A program made the translations under genes and the position numbers. From the NCBI RefSeq assembly GCF_009695635.1, contig NZ_VUNN01000002.1:62001-126000 (forward strand): a stretch of DNA of 64,000 nucleotides, given 5' to 3'. This DNA comes from Bullifex porci (GTDB lineage: Bacteria > Spirochaetota > Spirochaetia > Sphaerochaetales > Sphaerochaetaceae). This document shows positions 43,789 through 53,030 of this stretch, in pieces. The first letter of the stretch is position 1, and each line of letters begins with the position of its first letter. The notes beneath the pieces are model-generated. The model worked only from the letters and a program-made list of their open reading frames with translations. It was not told the DNA's origin and searched no databases.

Positions 43789-45096
43789 ATGTTGTTGGAA
43801 TTCAGAATCAAGAACTATAAATCATTTGTCGATGAGACGGTATTCTCCATGGTACCGGCACCGAAGCAGACCGGTCTGGATTACAGTATTCTTAGTGAAA
43901 AAGTCGGGAGCAGGAAGCATAAAGCACTATGCTCAGCCGTCATTTACGGGCCTAATGCTTCCGGCAAAACCAATATCATAGGTGCAATGGAAACGCTCAG
44001 GGCAATAATCCTCAGAGGAAACATACGTAACAGTGATTCCGATATATCTCCGAATGTTGCTTCCTCATCACTGGAACTCATTCCTAACTGTGATTCAGAA
44101 GGCTCGCCTGCTGAATTCTCGATTTCCTTTATCGAAAAGGGTCTTCTCTTCCAGTATTCTCTGATCCTTGATCTTGGACGGTTCCTTGACCGGGATTATG
44201 AAAGAAAGATTCTTGAAGAAAAGCTTGTCGTTAATGATAAGGAAGTCTTTTCACGTGGAACACATCTTGAAGTGTACCTGCCTCAGGTGATTCGTCACCT
44301 GACCAGCAGGAGCATAAAAAGAATAACACCCAAGACAAAGGAAATTGCGGAAAGCAGCCTTTCAGATACGGAACTGTTTCTGACAAATGGCTTCAAGAAT
44401 ATCTTCGCCAAAGAACTTACAGATGTCATGATTAACTGGTTTGCTGAAAAATTCATGGTCATATATCACTCGGATGCTATCAAGGTCATGCGTAAGTTTG
44501 CTGAACCGAAGGAAAAGGCAATCCATGTGGAAGCTACACTTACTGAAGCAGCCAGGGAATTCGGCATCACTTCCAATGCACTGGGATACCGAACTGATGG
44601 TGAAAGTGATGAAGCGGTACTTTGTTCCATCTTAAGTAACAATAAGGCTGTCATACCTGCAGATATATTTGAATCATACGGCACCATCCGTTTCATAAAT
44701 GAGTTCCCGCTGATCATCAAAACCCTTATAAACGGCGGAACGCTTGTAATGGATGAATTTGATGCTTCCATCCACCCGATGGCTTTGATGAACATCATAT
44801 CCATCTTCCACAATGATGAAATTAACATGAATCATGCCCAGTTCATTTTTAACACTCACAATCCAATCTTTCTGGATGGATCCCTGTTCAGAAGAGACGA
44901 GATCAAATTTGTTGAGAGGGATCAGGAAACAAAGCACAGTACACATTATGCTCTTTCTGATTTTTCAACTGCTGAAGGAGTCCGAAAGGGAGAGGATTAC
45001 ATGAACAACTATTTTGTCAGCCGCTATGGTGCAATCAAAGAAATTGATTTTAGTCCGATTCTTAAAAAAATCATTTCACAAAGTAGGGAAAACTGA
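43789..45096 (+). CDS. AAA family ATPase, AbiLi/RloA-like
   Basis: A 435-residue SMC/OLD-like ATPase of the AAA_15/AAA_21 group. N-terminal FRIKNYKSFVDE, Walker A GPNASGKT at residues 54-61, and Walker B TLVMDEFDASIHP with Asp322-Glu323, followed by a D-loop-like segment and HAQFIFNTHNPIFLD. It is directly followed, 3 bp later, by a RloB-family protein. In Lactococcus the AbiL pair (ATPase plus RloB-fold protein) aborts phage infection, and RloA/RloB pairs are frequent in restriction loci, so a defence role is inferred. C/G-ending codons are more frequent than in the neighbours, a sign of transfer. Confidence 0.82.
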   Translation: MLLEFRIKNYKSFVDETVFSMVPAPKQTGLDYSILSEKVGSRKHKALCSAVIYGPNASGKTNIIGAMETLRAIILRGNIRNSDSDISPNVASSSLELIPNCDSEGSPAEFSISFIEKGLLFQYSLILDLGRFLDRDYERKILEEKLVVNDKEVFSRGTHLEVYLPQVIRHLTSRSIKRITPKTKEIAESSLSDTELFLTNGFKNIFAKELTDVMINWFAEKFMVIYHSDAIKVMRKFAEPKEKAIHVEATLTEAAREFGITSNALGYRTDGESDEAVLCSILSNNKAVIPADIFESYGTIRFINEFPLIIKTLINGGTLVMDEFDASIHPMALMNIISIFHNDEINMNHAQFIFNTHNPIFLDGSLFRRDEIKFVERDQETKHSTHYALSDFSTAEGVRKGEDYMNNYFVSRYGAIKEIDFSPILKKIISQSREN

Positions 45097-45099
45097 AAG

Positions 45100-45759
45100 A
45101 TGCTGGAGACTAAAAAATATGTCCTTACAGTTGAAGGAGAAACCGAACAATGGTATTTCATCTGGCTTAGGGATCAGATTAACGGTTTCGAAGGTCGTAC
45201 ATATAATGTTTCAATTGTTCCAAGGGTTCAGCAGAGCCCAAAGAGTTTCTATAAAGGAACAAACTTAAAAGTTACGCCTGAAGTAATCCATATCTGCGAT
45301 GTGGAAAGTACTGATGATTATCATATTGAAAAGTTTGAAAACATCCTCAAAGAGATGAAAGAGGCAGACAGGCAGAAGAAAATAAAATATCAGCTTGGTT
45401 ACAGCAACTTTACATTTGAGCTTTGGATGATTCTACACAAAAAGGACTGTTTTGGGCCATTTAACAGCAGAAAGCAGTATCTGGCTCCGATTCAGCAGGC
45501 TTTTGGAGAGAAGTTCGAGGATCTTGACCATTACAAACAGGAATCAGCCTTCAAAAGATGTCTTGGAAAACTGTCGCTGAATGATGTCAAAGATGCCTTA
45601 CGCAGAGCAGACAAAATTGCTGAACAGAATGGAAAGGACGGGAAGAAACCTGTAAATCTATGCGGATACTCGTATTACAGGGATAATCCCGCCCTTTCCA
45701 TCAACGAGGTTGTAAAAAAAATATTTACTGAGTGCGGTGTCTTACCCAAAAGAAAATAA
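45100..45759 (+). CDS. RloB-family TOPRIM-like protein, AbiLii-like
   Basis: A 219-residue protein of the RloB family (PF13707 type). The N-terminal KKYVLTVEGETEQWYFIWLRD carries the TOPRIM-like glutamates (Glu12, Glu14, Glu16), and VIHICDVESTDDYHIEKF supplies the acidic pair expected in the second motif; the SNFTFELWMILH and RADKIAEQNGK segments are family features. It is probably a nuclease effector gated by the adjacent ATPase. Same foreign codon style as its partner. Ends 3 bases before the left end of the ISL3-type element. Confidence 0.8.
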   Translation: MLETKKYVLTVEGETEQWYFIWLRDQINGFEGRTYNVSIVPRVQQSPKSFYKGTNLKVTPEVIHICDVESTDDYHIEKFENILKEMKEADRQKKIKYQLGYSNFTFELWMILHKKDCFGPFNSRKQYLAPIQQAFGEKFEDLDHYKQESAFKRCLGKLSLNDVKDALRRADKIAEQNGKDGKKPVNLCGYSYYRDNPALSINEVVKKIFTECGVLPKRK

Positions 45760-45761
45760 GA

Positions 45762-47291
45762 GGCTTTAGGGATTGTTGTGGGTAGAATTGAGAAAAAATA
45801 AGAAAAAAGGTAATTATTGAAAATAGCCATATATTTAATCTAAAGTGTTAAGCGACCAAACCAACACAGGAGACAAATAATGGCTACGCTTAATACATGT
45901 TCAGAAAACTTCTAAATGTCAATACAGCTATCTTCACAAATATGAGAATTGAAACAAATGAAAAAGGAGTCTCCTGTATTTATGTTGAAGCTAAAATAAA
46001 TAAGAAACAGGCAAATAGATGCCCAATCTGTGGAAGGAAGTGTCCAGGATATGAGAAAGGAAGTAATAAGGTTAGAAGATGGAGAGCACTTGATATAGGA
46101 GAACTTATACTTTTCATAGAAACAAGCCAAGCTCGAATTTATTGTAATGATTACGGAGTTCAATATCCATCAGTTCCATGGGCATATGAAGGTAGTCGTT
46201 TTACTAAAGAATTTGACATGACTGTAGCATGGTTAGCCTGTCAACTTTCCAAGAAGGCTGTTGCTGAGTTTCTTAGGATAGACTGGGAGACTGTTGGGAG
46301 ATGTATAGCAAGAGCTAGAATGATATTGAGCCTAACTTAAAGAAAAGGCTCGATGGACTTGTTCTCATAGGAATTGATGAAACATCGTATAGAAAAGGTT
46401 TTAAGTATATTACAGTCATAGTAGACCATGATAAAAACAGAGTTGTATGGCTTCATGAAGGACATGGAAAGTCTGTACTGGAAAAGTTTTACGAAGAACT
46501 CTCTGATAAACAGCGTAAGAATATAAAGGTAGTTACTGGTGATGGTGCAAGATGGATAACTGAGTGCGTTGAGAAGTATACTCCAGAGTGTGTTAGATGC
46601 ATGGATTCCTTCCATGTTGTAGAATGGGCTAATGCTGCTCTTGATGAAGTTCGAATAAATGCTTGGAGAGATGCAAATGCCATAGTTAAAGCTTTAGAGG
46701 AAAAGTATGGTAAGATTGGTAAAGGAAAACCTGCAAAAGATAATCGTAATGTTCAGAAAATACTCAATGCAAGAAAGGAAGCTTACTATATAAAAGGATC
46801 TTCCTTTGCACTTGGTAAAGCACCTAAGCACCTTAATGAAAGGTAGAGAGAAACGCTGGAAAGCATACGTAGAGGTAATTCAAAGTTTTACCGCGCGTAT
46901 GAGATGAAAGAGTCTCTAAGATTAATACTTAGGTGTACAAATAGATTTGATGCTGAAAGTAGACTTAAATCTTGGTTATGGTGGGCAGCTCATTCTAGAA
47001 TAGAGGCATTTAAAGAGCTTGCTAAGAAGGTAAGAAGGAACATGGAATTCATTTTGCTCCACCATTTTCTATGACCTAAGTAATGCAAGAATTGAGGCTG
47101 CCAACAACAAGATAAAACTTCTGATAAGGCGAAGCTACGGGTTCAGAAACATCGATTCAATGCTGAATATGATATATCTCACATGTTCCAATCTGAAGAT
47201 ACCACTTCCGAACAGGCCATAGGAGGAGATTATCGCAGTATGAGAAAAGAAATTACTGCTACTTCCTACCCACATTTATGCCGGAAGAGCC
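45762..47291 (+). mobile_element. ISL3-type insertion sequence, decayed
   Basis: About 1530 bp. The left end reads GGCTTTAGGGATTGTTGTGG; the right end, read inward, GGCTCTTCCGGCATAAATGT then GGGTAG. Both share GGCT and TGTGGGTAG, the imperfect terminal repeats of this family. No 8-bp target duplication is visible: left flank AAATAAGA, right flank GTTTTTTG. The transposase is broken. Confidence 0.82.
45897..47222 (+). pseudogene. ISL3-type transposase, frameshifted
   Basis: The N-terminal zinc-finger part is clear (CPICGRKCPGYEKG). The frame shifts near 46315, continues with the DDE catalytic regions (LIGIDETSYRKGFKYITVIVD; VVTGDGARW; CMDSFHVVEWANAAL), meets an in-frame TAG at 46844-46846, shifts again near 47040, and ends with SNARIEAANNKIKLLIRRSYGFRN, which carries the catalytic glutamate. 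At least three lesions make it inactive. Confidence 0.9.
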
Positions 47292-47345
47292 GTTTTTTGA
47301 TGACCCTTTATTGGTGGTATCGTAGTGGGACCTAAATTTTCCAGT

Positions 47346-47391
47346 TTTAACCGCAATTTACATTTAATTTGCGGTTAAATAAGGTTATAAT
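47346..47391 (+). promoter_or_regulatory. Operator-like inverted repeat and leaderless promoter
   Basis: TTTAACCGCAA (47346-47356) and TTGCGGTTAAA (47369-47379) are perfect 11-bp arms with a 12-base centre. A consensus TATAAT (47386-47391) follows, then TATTTT and ATG. The repeat covers the -35/spacer area, suiting repression, and the mRNA should have no leader. Confidence 0.7.
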
Positions 47392-47397
47392 TATTTT

Positions 47398-49206
47398 ATG
47401 AATAAGCTTGCAGATTTAGAAGAGAAAATTTCCTCTTTGCCGGAAGGTTATGTAACTCGAAAAGTAATCAACAATAAGCCTTATTATTATCATCAGTGGA
47501 AAAGCAACGGGAAAAACTTAAGCCGTACTTTGAATGAAGAAGAAGTAGAACCGTTGAAGGCTCAGATTGAAGAACGCAAGAAGCTTGAAAAAGAACTTAA
47601 GCTTGTAAGAAAAATAACTCCTGATATGTCAGAGTTTGAAGATCAGTTCAACTGCAATATAACTGTAGGCGATGCCCTTAAGGAACTTATTCAGAGTGCA
47701 AGCCAGTATAAAACCCGCGACTGCATTGAACGTCTGGACAAATATATAAATAGTCCTACTACAGATAAAGTATGTGTTGTTTATGGTCTTCGCAGAACCG
47801 GAAAAACTACAATGCTTAAACAGGAAATGCTTTCTTTCTCTGAAGCTCAGCTGAAACATACGGTTTATATTAAAGCCCGTAAAACCGATACAATTTCTTC
47901 AATAAAAAAAGACATAAAGAAACTTGAGAAGGCCGGATACAAATATCTTTTCATAGATGAAGCAACCCTGATGGAAGATTTCATTGACGGAGCCTCATTG
48001 TTCTCTGATGTATATGCTGCTACCGGTATGAAGATTATTCTTTCAGGAGCTGACTCATTAGGCTTTTATTTTGCAGAAGGTCAGGAGCTTTACGATCGTG
48101 CAATAACAATCCACACAACAGTCATCCCTTATAGAGAACATTCAAGACTTCTTGGCATTACAGATATTGATGAATACATCCGTTACGGGGGAACCCTTAA
48201 AGCTGGTGTACTTGATTTTGAAAATACAGAACTGAACACCGAAGAAGCTTCTTTCCGTGATGATGAAGCTACAAGACGCTATATTGATACTGCCATCTGC
48301 AAGAACATTCAGCATAGTTTAAGATGCTATGAAAACGGGCGCTACTTCCGTCATCTTCGTGAGCTTTATGAAAAAAATGAACTTACAAATGCCATCAACA
48401 GAATTATCGAGGATGAAAACCATAAGTTTGCTGCAGAAGTAATTACAAGTGTCTTTAAGAGTCACGATTTACATTCAACAGCCCAGATGCTCCGTTCTGC
48501 CCGTGATGAGGAAAAAAGAACAGATATTCTTGATGATGTTGATACAACAGCCATCATAGACACCCTTAAAAAAATCCTGGATATTAAAGAAAAAGAAGAA
48601 CAGGAAATTGGTGTATCTAGTGTTCATGTGAATGAAATTAAGCAGTATCTCAAACATCTTGATTTGACTGAAACTCTGGAAATTGACTTCATTCAGGGCA
48701 GCCGTGAAGAGTATATAATTTTTACTCAGCCTGGAATGCGGTTCTGTCAAGCACAGGCTCTTGTTTATTCTTTGATGAAAGATGACCAGATCAAGAATCT
48801 TGATGCCAAAACAATTCAGCTTATCACAGACAAAATAATTGAAGGAGTGCTTGGCCACATGCTTGAAGATATTGTGATTTTTGAAACCAAACGCGGACTT
48901 GTAAAAAACTCTAGAAATTCAAAAAAGGAAGTTTATAAGATTCGATTTGAAAATCACGAATATGACATGCTGATTTACGATGCTAACACAAACACCTGTG
49001 AAGCTTACGAAATCAAGCATACTACAGAACCATTCCCGAATCAGTACAGACATCTAGTTAATGAAGACTTTGTTAAGGCAACAGAAAAACGCTTCGGACA
49101 GATTACAAAACGCTGTATTCTTTACAGAGGAAAAACTTATACAGAAGAGAACAGCATTGAGTATAAGAATGTGGAAGAATACCTATGTGAGTTAGGGCTG
49201 GACTAA
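47398..49206 (+). CDS. AAA_14-type ATPase with C-terminal nuclease-like domain
   Basis: A 602-residue protein. Residues 10-70 form a small N-terminal module (LPEGYVTRKVINNKPYYYHQWKSNGK) resembling DNA-binding modules of mobile genes. The ATPase has Walker A GLRRTGKTT (residues 130-138) and Walker B YLFIDEATL (about 183-191). The C-terminus has a PD-(D/E)xK-like pattern: Asp523 in YDMLIYD, and Glu538-x-Lys540 in AYEIKHT. Such AAA_14/DUF4143 proteins are abundant in treponemes, but their function is unknown; a toxin-like or DNA-processing role is possible. Codon use differs from the resident genes. It stands alone behind an operator-like repeat. Confidence 0.75.
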   Translation: MNKLADLEEKISSLPEGYVTRKVINNKPYYYHQWKSNGKNLSRTLNEEEVEPLKAQIEERKKLEKELKLVRKITPDMSEFEDQFNCNITVGDALKELIQSASQYKTRDCIERLDKYINSPTTDKVCVVYGLRRTGKTTMLKQEMLSFSEAQLKHTVYIKARKTDTISSIKKDIKKLEKAGYKYLFIDEATLMEDFIDGASLFSDVYAATGMKIILSGADSLGFYFAEGQELYDRAITIHTTVIPYREHSRLLGITDIDEYIRYGGTLKAGVLDFENTELNTEEASFRDDEATRRYIDTAICKNIQHSLRCYENGRYFRHLRELYEKNELTNAINRIIEDENHKFAAEVITSVFKSHDLHSTAQMLRSARDEEKRTDILDDVDTTAIIDTLKKILDIKEKEEQEIGVSSVHVNEIKQYLKHLDLTETLEIDFIQGSREEYIIFTQPGMRFCQAQALVYSLMKDDQIKNLDAKTIQLITDKIIEGVLGHMLEDIVIFETKRGLVKNSRNSKKEVYKIRFENHEYDMLIYDANTNTCEAYEIKHTTEPFPNQYRHLVNEDFVKATEKRFGQITKRCILYRGKTYTEENSIEYKNVEEYLCELGLD

Positions 49207-49317
49207 TTTAATAAACAAAAATTTCTGGAGATTTATTAATGAATAACGGCATAAATCCTAACATAATTCATCCTATTGCGTGATATTATATGGTGCTCCT
49301 CCGTAAACTGAAATACG

Positions 49318-49414
49318 ATGGTAGTAGTAAAACACCAGCTATTACAGAATAAAGAATAGTGAAATAAATGAAGCTTGGAGAGAATTTTAAACTCATAGAT
49401 AGACTATATTTATT
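49318..49414. repeat. Right flanking copy of the truncated membrane-protein gene
   Basis: Shorter copy of 43332-43490. On the minus strand it reads MSLKFSPSFIYFTILYSVIA, then GVLLLPSYFS. A hairpin (TTACCCCC 49415-49422 with GGGGGTAA 49445-49452) starts at its edge. The rest of 49453-49616 is AT-rich with no gene. Confidence 0.75.
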
Positions 49415-49616
49415 TTACCCCCGCATAATAGCTTGGCACTTAAAGGGGGTAAGAGAGAAAGAACTTTAAAGTAATCTACAAGCATGTATTTTTATCTTAT
49501 TTCTTAAAATAAAAATAATTATTTGAAAATTACAGATTATTACAAAGTGTCAAAAAAATGTGATAATCTTACCTTTTCATATCTCTCTTTTTTTATTATA
49601 TTAATACAGCTATTTT

Positions 49617-52600
49617 ATGAATATAACAAATATGATAAAAAGACTTAAATATATAATTTTTATAGCTTTAATATTACTTCTTTCAGCTTGTGCTATAACC
49701 CCAGAAGAAGAGGAAAGGAAGGAACTTACTCCTGCTTTAAAATATATAGAAGCTCCTAAAAATGTTTTAGTTATAAGTGACTGTATAAATGGTAGAATAG
49801 AATTATCTTGGGATGAAGTTCCAAACGCTACACATTATATAGTCGAATATCAGAGTGCAACTGACTATCTCTCTGATAAAGCGATGAAGACATATGTTAC
49901 AAATAATAATTCCTTTACGCTATCGACATTTCCTAATGCAAACGATAAAAGATTTGTCTTTCGAGTAAGAGCTTTATCAAAGCAAACCTCGAGAGTAATT
50001 GAATCAGAGAGTAGTGAGCTTTTTGAGGGTGCTATAGTTGATGATTTTACTGTAAGTACAAATATTAAAAGCTCAAAGCTAAGCTTCTATTCTTCCTTTG
50101 CAAAGAACTCTTCAATATTAGGAAATGGTAATATTATAGATTGTCAAATCCTTTATTTTGATGGCGATTATACTCAGTCTGACCTTCCTAGCCTTGATGA
50201 GGCTTGTGATAGCTTCTCTATTGGCTCAAACGAGACTAAAACTATTACAGCTGTATTAATGTGTAATAGCAAGGTTGTAAAGAAAAAGAGTGTTACAGTT
50301 ACCTCTGATGTATCTTATATCCCAGCAAATATAAAGAGTATTAATGTTGAAAACAATAAAACAGATGGAATACATCTAAGCTGGATAAGTCCTGGAATTA
50401 ATAAGGGACTTGAAAATACACAAATTTTATTCCTAGTTGAAAGAGCATTGCAGGGTAGTAATAATTGGGAAATAATTAAGCCTACAATCGATGAAGAGTA
50501 CTTTAAGCCAGAGAATAATGATGATTTAAGTGTAGAGCAATTCTCAATGTCCTTTGTTGATACCTCAGCTCTTTCAAATTGTGATTACCAATATCGTATT
50601 TCAACTGTTTATAAAATAATAAATGGTGAAAACGAATATTATTCTAGTGAAGCAATTAGTGATAGCAATATAGTAAGTAATTGCTATCGTACCGATTCTA
50701 AAGTAAAGTCCTTTGTGCATACTAATCAAAGTGGGCTAATAACTGCTCCCGATGGCTCTAAAAGCTATGAGTTAAAGTTTAAATGGGAAACATACCATCC
50801 TCTTCCAGAGGATTGCTCTATTGTAATTAATAGAAAGCTAATTAATACATTATCATCAAGTGAGATAGAAAGCACATTAAATAAAGAATTTAATAATGTA
50901 AGCAGTAATGTCTTTGAAGACACAATAACCTTAACAGCTAGTGAAGCTATAGACCCTAAGAGCTTCATTTATACGATTTCTATAAAGTATAATGATGGCA
51001 CTAATTTAGAATCCCCATACGTAGCAACTAATAATAGTGGACAAGCTATTATTACCTTTGAGGGCTTAGAGATTACAAGAATTATTAGCTCTCTAAGTGC
51101 AACTACAGGAGCTAATGCTTTAAATGATAAAATCCGATTAGCTTGGACTGTAGAAAGTTTTTATCCTGAAGATTTTAATACCTCTAAGGTTACTTATACT
51201 ATTTACAAGCAAAATCCAGCTGATATGACATATTCAAAGGAAGAAGAAAATATTCCTTTTGAAACTCATTCATATGAATTAAATGTAAAACCAGGAGAAT
51301 CCTTCTCATATTTAATTAAGCCTGTCTATAGTGATACAAGTGATAACAAATATGTAAGAGATTACCCAACAACTGGACCAGCTGTTGGTAGTGCTTTAAA
51401 TCTAGTTACTAACCTTAAGGCATCACAAAATACATATAACGATAAAATCGTATTAAATTGGGATAGTGTTGAAAATGCTAAAGGCTATAAGGTTTGCTAT
51501 TTAGATAAAGAGGTAGAAACCTTAGATACTAGATATGAAATTACAGATATCCCAATAGATAGATATGGCACTAAAATTGAAATTAAGGTAAAGACTATTG
51601 ACTGCGAGGAAAGAATATCGAGTGATGGCAGTACTACTATAGGTAAGATACTTGGAGGTATTACACCAACAGTAAATGGAAATGCTAAGGATATCGATGT
51701 TACTTGGAACGCTGTTGATGGTGCAACAAAGTACAAAGTAAATGTATATACAGCTTTACAAGCAGAGGAGCCTATTATTTCTACTATAGTAAGTGCAGGT
51801 AGTACCTTAAGCTTTAAATTAACTTCTGATGATGTCCTAGCAATTGAAGGCCTTGTTGAGCCACTATCAAATCCATATTACTTCTCTGTTATCCCATATG
51901 TAGGTCAGGAGTCCTCTAAGGCCGAAAATAGAATAGAGGGGCATTGGCTACTTGCTCCAAAGAATGTAGCTGCTACCAAAGCTACATATAAGGATATGAT
52001 TGATATAACTTGGGATAGCGTAGAGGGTGCAAATGCGTATGTTGTTTACTACAGAGTTCAAGGCTCAAATAGCTGGAATACAACTACAGTATTTTCTACC
52101 TCCTGTAAGCAATATGATGTTGAAGATATATTTGAATATCGTGTTGCAACTCTTGATAACCAAATGAATGAGGGGCCTGCTTCTCTTGTTACAGATTCAT
52201 CTATTGGCTATGTACTAATGAGACCAATTTATTGCTCAGGAATTGATGAAAAAAATGGTCTTTATTCTATTCGCTTTAACAAGGTAGAAGCTGCAACTAG
52301 CTACACTTTAAGTATTCCTAACTGGGATAATACAATCATTCCAATAAATCCAAATAGTGTAATAGTTAAAACGTCTAATTTTGAGTCAGGTGATTTGACA
52401 TATAGTAATGGCTTTTATACATATTATTTTGCTAAGCAGGACCTTAGCACAGGTGTTTCTATTGTCGTAGAGATAAATTCAAATAAAGATAGTGTAGAGT
52501 CAAAATATACACCTGTTACTATTGTTGCAGAGACTCTAAATGCAAACGAAGTAGTTAATTTAGCTAATAATTCATTAAGAGATATTTTTGCTGTTATAAA

Positions 52601-53030
52601 TTCTGCCTTTGAGGGAGACTGGTGGGCAAGAACAACTGGAGAAATTGGAGATCAAAAATCTAGAACATATGAATCTGCTGATGGAAAAATTAAAGCAAAT
52701 AATAGCTATAGTGATTGGTGGAGTAAAAATCAACAATATGGAACTGTGAAAATATCTAACTATAGAAGTGGCTCTATTGTAATAGATAGTGCTAATTTAT
52801 CAACAATGGCTACAGACGGCGGAGGGCCTGGGTATTTAGATGCTGATCCATTTGATGGCTTTGCTAGTGGTTCTTTAACTATCACAATGCCATATAACCT
52901 TGGAACCTATAAGGTTGAATATTCAGGCTTTAAAAATGATTTAACAGGTGGAAGTGCAAAAGTAACGAAGAGTACAGAAAGCGAAGGACAAACTGTATAC
53001 GCAACAAGCACAAAGATTAGGATATTATGA
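49617..53030 (+). CDS. Large lipoprotein with fibronectin type III repeats
   Basis: A 1137-residue exported lipoprotein. The signal peptide ends in LLSAC with lipidated Cys25. Several FN3-like modules follow, recognisable by repeated blocks such as IELSWDEVPNATHYIVEY, IVLNWDSVENAKGYKVCYL and IDITWDSVEGANAYVVYYRV. The last 170 residues form a different, glycine/serine-rich domain (GDWWARTTGEIGDQ; GSLTITMPYNLGTYKVEYSGF). No enzyme motif is seen; adhesion or surface scaffolding is inferred. An alternative start is the ATG five codons in. No Shine-Dalgarno precedes 49617. Its stop overlaps the next start (ATGA type). Confidence 0.78.
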   Translation: MNITNMIKRLKYIIFIALILLLSACAITPEEEERKELTPALKYIEAPKNVLVISDCINGRIELSWDEVPNATHYIVEYQSATDYLSDKAMKTYVTNNNSFTLSTFPNANDKRFVFRVRALSKQTSRVIESESSELFEGAIVDDFTVSTNIKSSKLSFYSSFAKNSSILGNGNIIDCQILYFDGDYTQSDLPSLDEACDSFSIGSNETKTITAVLMCNSKVVKKKSVTVTSDVSYIPANIKSINVENNKTDGIHLSWISPGINKGLENTQILFLVERALQGSNNWEIIKPTIDEEYFKPENNDDLSVEQFSMSFVDTSALSNCDYQYRISTVYKIINGENEYYSSEAISDSNIVSNCYRTDSKVKSFVHTNQSGLITAPDGSKSYELKFKWETYHPLPEDCSIVINRKLINTLSSSEIESTLNKEFNNVSSNVFEDTITLTASEAIDPKSFIYTISIKYNDGTNLESPYVATNNSGQAIITFEGLEITRIISSLSATTGANALNDKIRLAWTVESFYPEDFNTSKVTYTIYKQNPADMTYSKEEENIPFETHSYELNVKPGESFSYLIKPVYSDTSDNKYVRDYPTTGPAVGSALNLVTNLKASQNTYNDKIVLNWDSVENAKGYKVCYLDKEVETLDTRYEITDIPIDRYGTKIEIKVKTIDCEERISSDGSTTIGKILGGITPTVNGNAKDIDVTWNAVDGATKYKVNVYTALQAEEPIISTIVSAGSTLSFKLTSDDVLAIEGLVEPLSNPYYFSVIPYVGQESSKAENRIEGHWLLAPKNVAATKATYKDMIDITWDSVEGANAYVVYYRVQGSNSWNTTTVFSTSCKQYDVEDIFEYRVATLDNQMNEGPASLVTDSSIGYVLMRPIYCSGIDEKNGLYSIRFNKVEAATSYTLSIPNWDNTIIPINPNSVIVKTSNFESGDLTYSNGFYTYYFAKQDLSTGVSIVVEINSNKDSVESKYTPVTIVAETLNANEVVNLANNSLRDIFAVINSAFEGDWWARTTGEIGDQKSRTYESADGKIKANNSYSDWWSKNQQYGTVKISNYRSGSIVIDSANLSTMATDGGGPGYLDADPFDGFASGSLTITMPYNLGTYKVEYSGFKNDLTGGSAKVTKSTESEGQTVYATSTKIRIL

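Noticed and set aside
45762-47291. Active ISL3 element
   Set aside because: The transposase has two frameshifts and a stop, and no target duplication flanks the element.
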